This document shows positions 1-5,966 of a stretch of 6,467 nt of DNA, in pieces (within the stretch, counting starts at the first letter, position 1; each line of letters opens with the position of its first letter). The notes under the pieces are model-generated. The model did not search any database, was not told where the DNA came from, and was given only the letters and a program-made list of their open reading frames with translations. The position numbers and the translations under genes are program-made. This DNA comes from an uncultured Elusimicrobia bacterium (GTDB lineage Bacteria > Elusimicrobiota > Elusimicrobia > Elusimicrobiales > Elusimicrobiaceae), in the NCBI GenBank assembly GCA_947164805.1, contig CAMUXX010000058.1, positions 1 to 6,467 on the forward strand, written 5' to 3'.

Positions 1-200
1 GAGGGTGAAGGCAATTTGAAAATCTTTTATAAACCGCCCAAATAAAAAAGGCGATTCATTTGAGAATCAGAGAACGCTCAAACGAAATCGCCTCATATCT
101 ATTCAGATATGATAGTGCGACTTCTTTTTTAGCTCTCTGATTGGTAACACTAAATTTTAATGTTCCCGTGCCGCTCCTAACGGCTCTAAAAATAAGTCCG
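1..200. ncRNA. Putative structured RNA element, copy 1 (5' part cut by window edge)
   Basis: Seen, in + strand orientation: bases 1-53 align without gaps to 4428-4480 with 36 of 53 identities. A hairpin has arms 49-56/86-93 and 59-64/77-82. Its 12-nt loop holds AATCAGAGA (65-73), which is perfectly complementary to TCTCTGATT (134-142), giving a 9-bp pseudoknot. A 7-bp hairpin with an ATTC loop lies at 94-111. A closing helix pairs GACTT (119-123) and TTTTTAG (126-132) with CTAAAAA (186-192) and AAGTC (194-198). It encloses the 3' pseudoknot strand, an imperfect hairpin 143-166, and the hairpin GCCG (170-173)/CGGC (181-184) with a TCCTAA loop. Every one of these helices has a counterpart in the second copy. 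The 5' arm of the first hairpin lies left of the window. On the minus strand this would be the 3' trailer of the MORN gene or the leader of the next gene. Family unknown; strand undecided. Confidence 0.62.
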
Positions 201-244
201 ACTACACAAATTGTTTTATATGTTTTAGTTTAAACCTCCAACTA

Positions 245-931
245 CTATTTCCCTAATGTGAAATCTTTTTTGGCTTTAAGTTGTCCGTCTTCAAAAACCC
301 ATTCTTCCTGAAGTTCGCCGCTTGGGGAATATTTTTTTGTGGTTCCGTTTGCCTTCCCGTTTTGATAAGGGGAAACCATGGCAATAGTGCCGTTTGGATG
401 ATAGGTAATTTTATCACCCACAATCATATTATCTTTATACATGCACTCGGTTTTTATATTGCCTTCTTCGTCATAACTTTTGCAAGTACCTTCCAAATTA
501 CCGTTTTTGTATTCGGACACTTCCATTATGCGCCCACTTGGATAGTATTTAAGGCGTCTGCCGTCTTCAACATCATTTACATAATAAAATTCTTCGTACA
601 TACGGCCTGTAGGGTAAAAAACGCAGGCAGGGCCGTCAAGCAAACCGTTTTTATAAAACTTTTCAACATTTAATTTACCTGATTCAAAAAATATTTTGCT
701 TTTGCCATGCCTTTTACCATTAAGGAAAGGGCATTCAAAATAGGTTAAACCGCTTGGGAAATATTCGCGGACAAGCCCATCAGGTAAAGTGCCTTTTGTT
801 TCAATAATATCTAGATTAGCGTCCAATTTTTCGGTATAGACTTCTTTTTCCTTATAAAAATAAGTTCTTAAAAATTTGGCTTTTTCATCCCCAAGAATAG
901 TACTTGTTTTACGAATAATTAAATCTTGCAT
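245..931 (-). CDS. MORN-repeat protein (YwqK-like)
   Basis: A 228-residue protein. Residues 57-224 are seven consecutive repeats of exactly 24 residues, pattern [YF]-x-P-[ST]-G-(x)n-[YF]-x-N-G-(x)3-G, the MORN_2 variant found in proteins often annotated as YwqK antitoxin-like. Repeats 1-4 fit best and repeats 5-7 are more degenerate. No signal peptide, membrane segment or catalytic motif is visible, so it is probably cytosolic and a scaffold or binding protein. The molecular role cannot be read from the sequence, and the antitoxin label of the family is not supported by any toxin gene in view. The start is well supported: AGGAGA at 938-943 lies 6 nt upstream of the ATG. The gene overlaps the end of the flavoprotein gene by 13 bp, making it the last gene of a four-gene operon. 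It stops with TAG 45 bp before the end of the structured element at 1-200. Confidence 0.85.
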   Translation of the reverse strand: MQDLIIRKTSTILGDEKAKFLRTYFYKEKEVYTEKLDANLDIIETKGTLPDGLVREYFPSGLTYFECPFLNGKRHGKSKIFFESGKLNVEKFYKNGLLDGPACVFYPTGRMYEEFYYVNDVEDGRRLKYYPSGRIMEVSEYKNGNLEGTCKSYDEEGNIKTECMYKDNMIVGDKITYHPNGTIAMVSPYQNGKANGTTKKYSPSGELQEEWVFEDGQLKAKKDFTLGK

Positions 932-2150
932 AAATTATCTCCTATATTTTTTGCCGCCAAAATTCCGGTTGCAAAAGCAAAATGTAAACTGTAACCGCCG
1001 CAAAAGGCATCTACATCCAAAAGTTCGCCGATAACAAATAAATTTTCAGCACACTTTGAACGTAAAGTACCGGCATCAACTTCATTTGTCAAAACACCGC
1101 CTGCAACGGAGTATGCTTCCTCAAAAGGCCTGATACCTGCAACGGTAAAAGGCCAAGCCTTAAGCGTTTCTTTTATTTTAGCAAAATTAGAGGGTGTTAA
1201 GTCAATTAATTTATTATTTTTACGTAAATGCGTAAAATCAATTAACAAGTTTATAAGGCTGTCCGGTAAAAGTCCGCTAAGCAAAGCCTTTACTTTTAAG
1301 TTGGGGAATTGTTTTGCTCGTTGTGTTAAATATTTATATAATTCGTCTTCGGTAAACTGCGGTAAAAAATCAATAAACAATTTACTGCCTGCTTGTGCGT
1401 TACGGCTTAAAGTTAAAATATTATTACCGTTTACGCCGCGCGTTGTAAAAAGTATTTCATCCGTTTGCTGATTATTTAGATAATTTTCAAGCCAAACGCG
1501 TGCCTGCATTTTAATGCCTGCTATGCGTATTAAGGCCTTTTTTTCCAGTAAGTCAAAACCGAATAATGCAGGGGCAGGCGTTTTTATTTTATGCCCGGCT
1601 TGGCGTGCAAGTGTATACCCAAGTTCCGTTCCGCTTATTTGCGGATATGCCTTTGAGCCACAGGCAAGCACTAAAAATTTTGCGGTGTAAATTGTGTCTT
1701 GTGTTCTAACTTCCCACAAATTTTTGTTGTGTTTTATTTGTGTTGCGGTTTGGTTTTCCAAAATTTGCACCCCGTAATTTTCAAGCCAATTTAAAAAACA
1801 TTCTTTAACAGCGCTTGCTTTACCGGCTATCGGAAAATACCGGCCGTCTTCACAAATATATTTAAGGCCCAGTTTATCAAAAAATTTAAGGCACTCAGCG
1901 GGGGGGAATTGTGTTAAAATTTCTGTTATAAAAGTTTTATCGCCATAATAAGTTTCCGGGCTTGCCTTCGCATTTGTAAAATTGCAACGCCCGTTACCGC
2001 TTATTAAAATTTTGCGTGCACAAACTTTTTGCGCTTCAAGTAAAATTATTTTTTGTTTTGTTCTTTGGCTTTGGGGGCAAGTTCCGCTGCACAAGCAAGC
2101 GCGCTTGCGCCTGCACCTATTATTAAAATATCAGTATTTTCTTCCCTCAT
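919..2150 (-). CDS. BaiN/HI0933-family NAD(P)/FAD-dependent oxidoreductase, frame broken near the N-terminus
   Basis: Flavoprotein of the HI0933/YhiN/BaiN family (aminoacetone oxidase-like), of uncertain substrate. The ATG at 2150 overlaps the dut stop as ATGA, with AGGA 6 nt upstream. It encodes 34 residues that include the FAD-binding DILIIGAGASALACAAELA segment, then meets TAA at 2048-2046 directly after an A6 run (2054-2049 on this strand). The rest, including KIILLEA, ISGNGRCNFTN (family signature), a GSKAYPQISG segment and the C-terminal VIGELLDVDAFCGGYSLHFAFATG FAD site, continues in the -1 frame to 919. One extra A in the run would give an intact protein of about 410 residues, a normal length for the family. 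Without the first segment (start at 2094) the dinucleotide-binding motif is lost, so 2094 is unlikely to be the true start. The break may be a sequencing indel, a recent mutation, or be bypassed by -1 slippage of tRNA-Lys on AAA-TAA. Third gene of the operon. Confidence 0.82.
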
Positions 2151-2566
2151 TTTGTTCCTGTTGAGCCAAAACCACCCGCGCCACGTTCGGTTTCGGTAAT
2201 TTCACCCTCAATAAAACTTGGGTAAAGCGTGGGTAAAACAACTAGTTGCGCAACTTTTTGACCTTCTTCAAAGGTAAAAGGTTCGTCATTTAGATTATAC
2301 ATACAAATTAAAATCTCACCGCGGTAAGTGCAATCAATAAGCCCGGCCATAACTTTTATGCCTTTGCTTTCAACGGAACTTTTACCCCAAACGCAACCGC
2401 TTGTGCCTTCAGGGAGTTCAACTGCAATACCTGTTTGCACCTTTGTTATTTGATGCGGCGGTAAAACGGTTTTATGCAAAGCGAACATATCGGCGCCGGA
2501 ATCTGTCGCATGTGCGCGGACCGGCAGTTTGGCATTTTTATCAAGCCTTTTTACTTTAATTTGCAT
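2147..2566 (-). CDS. dut: dUTP diphosphatase (dUTPase)
   Basis: Hydrolyses dUTP to dUMP and pyrophosphate, keeping uracil out of DNA and supplying dUMP for thymidylate synthesis; cytosolic homotrimer in this family. At 139 residues it is full length for trimeric dUTPase and shows all five motifs in order: ATDSGADMFA (20-29), GKSSVESKGI (61-70), GLIDCTYRGE (75-84) with the catalytic-type Asp78 and the deoxyribose-selecting Tyr81, EGQKVAQLVVLP (101-112), and the glycine-rich C-terminal arm RGAGGFGSTG (128-137) that closes over the substrate. Motif 2 has Lys62 where Arg is commoner, a mild variation. The start is supported by AGAGG 5 nt upstream, inside the end of the preceding CBS gene (16-bp overlap). 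The stop overlaps the ATG of the next gene as ATGA, implying translational coupling. Confidence 0.97.
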   Translation of the reverse strand: MQIKVKRLDKNAKLPVRAHATDSGADMFALHKTVLPPHQITKVQTGIAVELPEGTSGCVWGKSSVESKGIKVMAGLIDCTYRGEILICMYNLNDEPFTFEEGQKVAQLVVLPTLYPSFIEGEITETERGAGGFGSTGTK

Positions 2567-3309
2567 AATAACCTCTTAATATAAGATTTTGTTTGCGGGA
2601 AATCCCACAAAGAAAGTTCGCCGCATAAAATATTTTCTTTATTTACAACGGGTAAATGGGAAATTTTATTTTGCGTCAAAATTTGTTTTGCCTTTTTGAA
2701 ATTAGTTTCAAGGTTTAAGGTAAGTGTAGGTTTTTCCATTACACTTCCGCAAGAACTGTTGACGGGCAAAATTGCCAAAGCGGTGGTTTTTATAATTCCG
2801 CACAGGCGGTTTTGTTTATCTAAAATATAAATATTTTGCGGTATTTTATTTTTTGGTAAAGTTTTGATTTTTTGCAAAACTTCTTCAATTTTAATATCGG
2901 TTTTAAAAGTTAAAACAGCAGGTTTTATTGTGCTTGCGATACTTGATTTAGGGGCAAGTTTTGCCTCATTAAAAACTTTTAATTCTTCTGGGGAAAGTTC
3001 GCCTTCCAAACGCTTTTTATAAAAGGGGGGAACATATTTTAAAATTTCCCCTGCTTTTTGCGGATTTAAACTTAAAAGCGTACGCGCACCTTGTTTTAAA
3101 GGCAAACGGCGTAAGATGACCGCCGCTTTTTTAACTTCCATAAATTCAAGTACTGCGGTTAAATCTGCCAAAGTTAAAGAAGAGAGCCAAAAAACAGCCT
3201 CGCTCAAAGACACACTTTGCAAAGCAAGCGCGGCTTTTTGCGGTGAGTCCTTAATATAAGCGGCGAGTATTTGCGCCCCTGATACTTTATGGAAATTACT
3301 GTCAAACAT
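2551..3309 (-). CDS. Soluble MgtE-N domain and CBS-pair protein
   Basis: A 252-residue protein. Residues about 10-110 are helical and resemble the MgtE intracellular N domain (segments such as LSSLTLADLTAVLEFM and AAVILRRLPLKQGARTLL). Residues about 123-183 and 188-245 look like two CBS motifs, the second ending in the typical ISHLPVVNKENILCGELS. In MgtE magnesium channels these two domains form the cytosolic magnesium sensor, followed by five membrane helices. Here the protein ends right after the CBS pair and no hydrophobic segment is present, so it cannot be a channel itself. It may sense a nucleotide or magnesium and regulate another protein; the partner is unknown. The start at 3309 has no recognisable Shine-Dalgarno sequence, and a perfect TATAAT lies 6 nt upstream, so the mRNA may be leaderless. 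First gene of the operon; it overlaps dut by 16 bp. Confidence 0.82.
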   Translation of the reverse strand: MFDSNFHKVSGAQILAAYIKDSPQKAALALQSVSLSEAVFWLSSLTLADLTAVLEFMEVKKAAVILRRLPLKQGARTLLSLNPQKAGEILKYVPPFYKKRLEGELSPEELKVFNEAKLAPKSSIASTIKPAVLTFKTDIKIEEVLQKIKTLPKNKIPQNIYILDKQNRLCGIIKTTALAILPVNSSCGSVMEKPTLTLNLETNFKKAKQILTQNKISHLPVVNKENILCGELSLWDFPQTKSYIKRLLCKLK

Positions 3310-3315
3310 ATATTT

Positions 3316-3321
3316 ATTATA
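3316..3321 (-). promoter_or_regulatory. -10 box for the CBS-dut-flavoprotein-MORN operon
   Basis: Perfect TATAAT on the minus strand, only 6 nt before the ATG at 3309. The hexamer 17 nt further upstream (AACACA, 3339-3344) matches TTGACA at only three positions. If this -10 box is used, transcription would begin at or within a few bases of the start codon, which fits the missing ribosome binding site. Confidence 0.45.
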
Positions 3322-3383
3322 GTAAATTATCAGGTATTTGTGTTTTATATATTACTATTTCCGTCTGAATAATATTATAAAGA

Positions 3384-3405
3384 TCCCCGAGCGTAAACCC
3401 GGGGA
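3384..3405 (-). terminator. Terminator after the prepilin-type gene
   Basis: Hairpin 3384-3389/3400-3405 (6 bp, mostly G-C) plus one further G-C pair inside a mismatch, with a 6-nt loop. It lies 25 bp past the prepilin-type stop codon. On the minus strand it is followed by ATCTTTATAATATT, an imperfect U-tract. It separates the pilin-like genes from the CBS-dut operon. The + strand side (AATTTTATATT) is also T-rich, but no + strand gene is seen. Confidence 0.65.
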
Positions 3406-3429
3406 ATTTTATATTAATTTCTAATTTAT

Positions 3430-4374
3430 CTAACAACTTGTTTTATGCATGCCGGTTTCTTCATCAATCGGGCAGTCGCATTTTGGAGAATCACTGGGAC
3501 AATATGTTCCACGGCAACAACCTGTCCCTATATAGGTTGACTCTCTACAAGCACCACTGGCTTTAGCATGGCATTCACCGCCTGCATTGACGTTAGATAT
3601 AATACATCCATTATAACCATGTCCTTCACAAATTCCCCCACTATTTATTGTCGCTCTTGCACAACCTTCATAACCATAACTAATACATTTCGCTCCATAC
3701 TCTATGGTAGGTGATTCACAATGAGTATAGGAATACACTGATATACATTCCATTCCTTCACTAAATGTTTTTTTTAAAGTTCGTACCCCTTTATATCCGC
3801 AATAATCATTTTCATGGTTTTCTGAATCTTCATGCCACAAATTATCATTAGGATATAAACCATTGCATCTTGCTTCATTTGTTGCATAACAAGTGGAATT
3901 TGTGTTTGCCCAAGCCATATTTGCATTTTCACAGGCTGTTTTTGTAAATGCCCCCAGATCATCACAAATATAATGCGTCCCGGGGGTACACATTATTTGG
4001 TTAGTTTCATAATCACGGTATATACTATATTCTTTGTTATTCCTTGAAGCCAATATACCTGTACTAAGTAATTTATAATCAAAGTATTCTGTTTTTAATA
4101 CTTCATCTTCATCATCCATAGTACCCTGTAATTGTATATCAAGGTCACTAAAATCTTGAGTATACTTATTTTTAGCAAGGTAGAAAGAGTGTTCGCTCTT
4201 TGATAAAGCAGAGAGATTAGATAAAGCCTCACTGGCTTTGCTTTTTTCTACTGCTTTTCTATAACCGGGCAATGCAATACTTGCAAGTAACCCGATAATA
4301 AGCACCACAATTAATATTTCTATTAATGTGAAGCCCGTTTTGTTTACTGCATTTTTTACTACTTTTATTCTCAT
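3430..4374 (-). CDS. Type IV prepilin-like protein with cysteine-rich 19-residue repeats
   Basis: A 314-residue exported protein. The leader has Gly14 before FTLIEILIVVLIIGLLASIALPGYRKA, a classical class III signal: prepilin peptidase would cut after Gly14, leaving mature Phe1 and Glu5. Residues 45-90 keep the pilin-type pattern ending in KYTQDFSDLDIQL. After that the protein departs from ordinary pilins: a Cys-containing middle (about 115-195), then 19-20-residue repeats of form h-x-x-G-x-x-C-(x)7-C (about 204-281), and a cap CCRGTYCPSDSPKCDCP. There are 20 cysteines, all beyond the membrane helix, so disulfide bonding outside the cytoplasm is likely. No pilus assembly ATPase, platform or secretin gene is in view, so whether it enters a pilus, a pseudopilus or stays membrane-anchored is open. 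The start is firm: AAGGAGG lies 7 nt upstream. It is preceded by a 378-bp structured region. Confidence 0.88.
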   Translation of the reverse strand: MRIKVVKNAVNKTGFTLIEILIVVLIIGLLASIALPGYRKAVEKSKASEALSNLSALSKSEHSFYLAKNKYTQDFSDLDIQLQGTMDDEDEVLKTEYFDYKLLSTGILASRNNKEYSIYRDYETNQIMCTPGTHYICDDLGAFTKTACENANMAWANTNSTCYATNEARCNGLYPNDNLWHEDSENHENDYCGYKGVRTLKKTFSEGMECISVYSYTHCESPTIEYGAKCISYGYEGCARATINSGGICEGHGYNGCIISNVNAGGECHAKASGACRESTYIGTGCCRGTYCPSDSPKCDCPIDEETGMHKTSC

Positions 4375-4381
4375 TTTACTT

Positions 4382-4388
4382 CCTCCTT
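4382..4388 (-). promoter_or_regulatory. Strong ribosome binding site of the prepilin-type gene
   Basis: AAGGAGG on the minus strand, 7 nt before the ATG at 4374. It is the best Shine-Dalgarno match in the window and lies 12 bp from the base of the long hairpin at 4401-4449, so that hairpin would sit in the leader if the region is transcribed on this strand. Confidence 0.8.
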
Positions 4389-4392
4389 AAAA

Positions 4393-4679
4393 TTAGGTTT
4401 TTTCTTTATTGTCTCCGCCCGTACATGACGGGTGAGGGCAATAAGGAAATCTTTTGCAAAATCAGCCAATAAAAAACGGCTGGTATAGCGGACTCCACAC
4501 ACGTTATCCAACTATAACAGCCGTGGCTTGCCGGGTATGTAAAACATACCATCGGCAAACACTCAATATAAAAAAACGGGTCTAGAGTCCGTTTCTTTAT
4601 ATTTATCGGCTGTTTTTGGCGTGTGTGGAAGTTGGTTTCCCAACTAACCCGTATTCCTAAAATACGGTTCCAAAAACAG
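4393..4679. ncRNA. Putative structured RNA element, copy 2 (complete)
   Basis: This fills most of the gap between the two pilin-like genes. Helices, in + orientation: H1 4401-4422/4428-4449 (22 positions, one mismatch, four G-U); a linker with AAATCTTTT (4447-4455) and ATAAAAAA (4469-4476); H2 4476-4488/4512-4524 (one mismatch); CCACACACG (4495-4503) in the H2 loop paired with CGTGTGTGG (4620-4628), a 9-bp pseudoknot; H3 4528-4539/4545-4558 (12 bp, 2-nt bulge); H4 4565-4579/4589-4603 (one mismatch), absent from copy 1; closing helix CTGTTTTTGG (4610-4619)/CCAAAAACAG (4670-4679) enclosing H5a 4630-4635/4640-4645 and H5b 4649-4655/4661-4667 with a CCTAA loop. TTAGG (4393-4397) could also pair with that loop. 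Strand evidence conflicts: H1 is better as + RNA, while single mismatches in H4 here and two copy-1 helices become G-U on the minus strand. No coding ORF fits. Possible roles: leader of the pilin gene, a separate small RNA, or a mobile repeat. Confidence 0.68.
4565..4603 (-). terminator. Hairpin with U-run inside the structured element
   Basis: A 14-bp stem with one mismatch (A-C on the + strand, G-U on the minus strand) and a 9-nt loop. On the minus strand the 3' arm contains CCGTTTTTTTATATT, an intrinsic-terminator shape. It lies about 150 bp past the stop of the 379-aa pilin-like gene and 190 bp before the next start codon, so it could end that transcript or act as an attenuator. It has no counterpart in copy 1 of the element. 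Confidence 0.45.
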
Positions 4680-4752
4680 ATTAAATTTTATTTTTTCTTT
4701 ATTTCTATATATAGGTTTTCTACTTTCTCCGTAATTTAATATTAATAAAAAT

Positions 4753-5892
4753 TTAACAATTTTTTTCAAATCTGGGGCAATTACATTTTGGAGAATCTTC
4801 AGGGCAATAATCGCCATGGCAACAAGAGCCTTCTTCATAAGTGCCATTGCAGGTTTGCGGTACATTTGCAATACATTTACCGCCTTTTTTAACATTAATA
4901 TCTTGGCAGGCATTAGTTGCATTAGCCTCACAAATACCACCTGATAGAACTGTCGCTTCATTACAAGATTTATTTGCATAACCCCTACAAACACCGTCTT
5001 TATTTATTGTGGCCTTATTACATGCTAAAGTGTTTGAACCTACGGCAAGGCAAAGCCCGCCTTTGTTTATAGTTACGTTCCTGCAACCGTAATTGCCGGA
5101 ATAGTCATCATTTACCAAGCAAGTGGAACCTTTGTTTATTTGGGCAGAGTGGCAGGCAGTTTCCGTATGGGCTAAACAATTACCGCCCTCCAAGATGCTT
5201 TGCATACAGCCAAAAGAACTTCGACCTTCACAAGAAGCACCATTGTAAATTATAGAACTTTGGCAGCCGCTCGGTTTCGTTGCAATACATTTAGCGCCTT
5301 CCAAAACTTTTATATCTTGGGTATCTTTATAGCCGCAAAAAATATCTTTACCTTTTGTGTTCCAAGGCATTTTAAGAGCAAGGCACATATCACTTTCACG
5401 CATATAACAAGAGTTGGCTATACTGGACCAAAGCATACCGGCTTCCTCACAAACACTTTTTGAAATAGGGTTTATATTTTTACAAATATAATGTTCGCGG
5501 GGCGCACAACTAAATGCGGAGTTTGTATAATCGTAATAAATGATATATTCGGTTCCGTTTCTTATGCCTAAAACACCTGACCCTGCTAAGATAAGAGTAA
5601 AATTATCTGTTTGTGCGGAATCATATTCAAAACCTTTGCCGTATTTATCTTTAAGGTTTAAGTCTAAATCTTTAAAATCATCAGTGTACTTACCTTGGGA
5701 GATATTATAATTGTTTTGTGCTGCAGCAATTTGTTGCATGGTGTTATAGGTGGAGGACATACGCATCCTTTCCAATGTCCTCATGAAAAACGGGTGTAAC
5801 AAAACCAAAGCAATCAATATAACTGCCGTAATTATTACTGTCCTGTTACTTAAAAAAACTAAACAACGTATTAGTAATTCTTTGTATTTCAT
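4753..5892 (-). CDS. Pilin-like cysteine-rich membrane-anchored protein lacking a prepilin cleavage motif
   Basis: A 379-residue paralogue of the next gene downstream. A membrane helix spans about residues 18-36 (TVIITAVILIALVLLHPFF), followed by a pilin-like amphipathic stretch and NNYNISQGKYTDDFKDLDLNL (60-80), aligned with the other protein's KYTQDFSDLDIQL. The G-FTLIE prepilin cleavage motif is absent: no Gly-Phe precedes the helix and no Glu sits five residues in. An in-frame TAG four codons upstream rules out a longer start. The middle shares the HYIC and CGYK segments with its paralogue. From about 196 to 352 there are eight repeats of 18-23 residues (h-x-x-G-G-x-C-(x)7-C) and then the cap CCHGDYCPEDSPKCNCP. 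Of 29 cysteines, 28 lie beyond the membrane helix. Likely a surface or periplasmic anchored protein stabilised by disulfides; function unknown. AGGGG 6 nt before the ATG serves as ribosome binding site. Confidence 0.82.
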   Translation of the reverse strand: MKYKELLIRCLVFLSNRTVIITAVILIALVLLHPFFMRTLERMRMSSTYNTMQQIAAAQNNYNISQGKYTDDFKDLDLNLKDKYGKGFEYDSAQTDNFTLILAGSGVLGIRNGTEYIIYYDYTNSAFSCAPREHYICKNINPISKSVCEEAGMLWSSIANSCYMRESDMCLALKMPWNTKGKDIFCGYKDTQDIKVLEGAKCIATKPSGCQSSIIYNGASCEGRSSFGCMQSILEGGNCLAHTETACHSAQINKGSTCLVNDDYSGNYGCRNVTINKGGLCLAVGSNTLACNKATINKDGVCRGYANKSCNEATVLSGGICEANATNACQDINVKKGGKCIANVPQTCNGTYEEGSCCHGDYCPEDSPKCNCPRFEKNC

Positions 5893-5928
5893 TATATTCC
5901 CCTAAACAGACATCATAAGAACAACTAA

Positions 5929-5957
5929 ATTATATAAAATTGATTTAAAATAAGCAA
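5929..5957 (-). promoter_or_regulatory. Promoter of the 379-aa pilin-like gene
   Basis: TTGCTT (5952-5957) and a perfect TATAAT (5929-5934) separated by 17 bp, in the short gap between trxB and the pilin-like gene. It would give a leader of roughly 30 nt containing AGGGG. The surrounding A+T-rich sequence makes a chance TATAAT possible, but spacing and position are good. Confidence 0.6.
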
Positions 5958-5966
5958 AGCAAATTT

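Noticed and set aside
281..673. 130-aa open frame on the + strand
   Set aside because: It is antisense to the MORN-repeat gene, whose repeat pattern is unmistakable, and it has no ribosome binding site or recognisable domain.
3774..3965. 63-aa minus-strand open frame inside the prepilin-type gene
   Set aside because: An out-of-frame shadow with low-complexity composition; the prepilin frame is clearly coding.
4401..4679. Known c-di-GMP (GEMM) or cobalamin riboswitch upstream of a pilin gene
   Set aside because: GEMM riboswitches often precede pilus genes, but the characteristic GEMM core and the B12 box are not found on either strand as far as I can read.
4401..4679. CRISPR array, integron attC site or insertion sequence
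   Set aside because: There are no regularly spaced direct repeats, no cas gene, integrase or transposase, and no terminal inverted repeats with target duplications; a non-autonomous mobile repeat cannot be fully excluded.
4700..4740. Promoter for the prepilin-type gene (TTACGG, 17 bp, TATATA on the minus strand)
   Set aside because: Only two of six and four of six bases match the consensus in a very A+T-rich stretch, which is no better than chance.
4644..4994. 116-aa minus-strand open frame across the end of the 379-aa gene
   Set aside because: It is a shadow frame over the cysteine-repeat region; its extension beyond 4753 runs into the structured element and A+T-rich sequence.
5200..5463. 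87-aa + strand open frame
   Set aside because: Antisense to the cysteine-rich repeat gene, with no start signal or domain.
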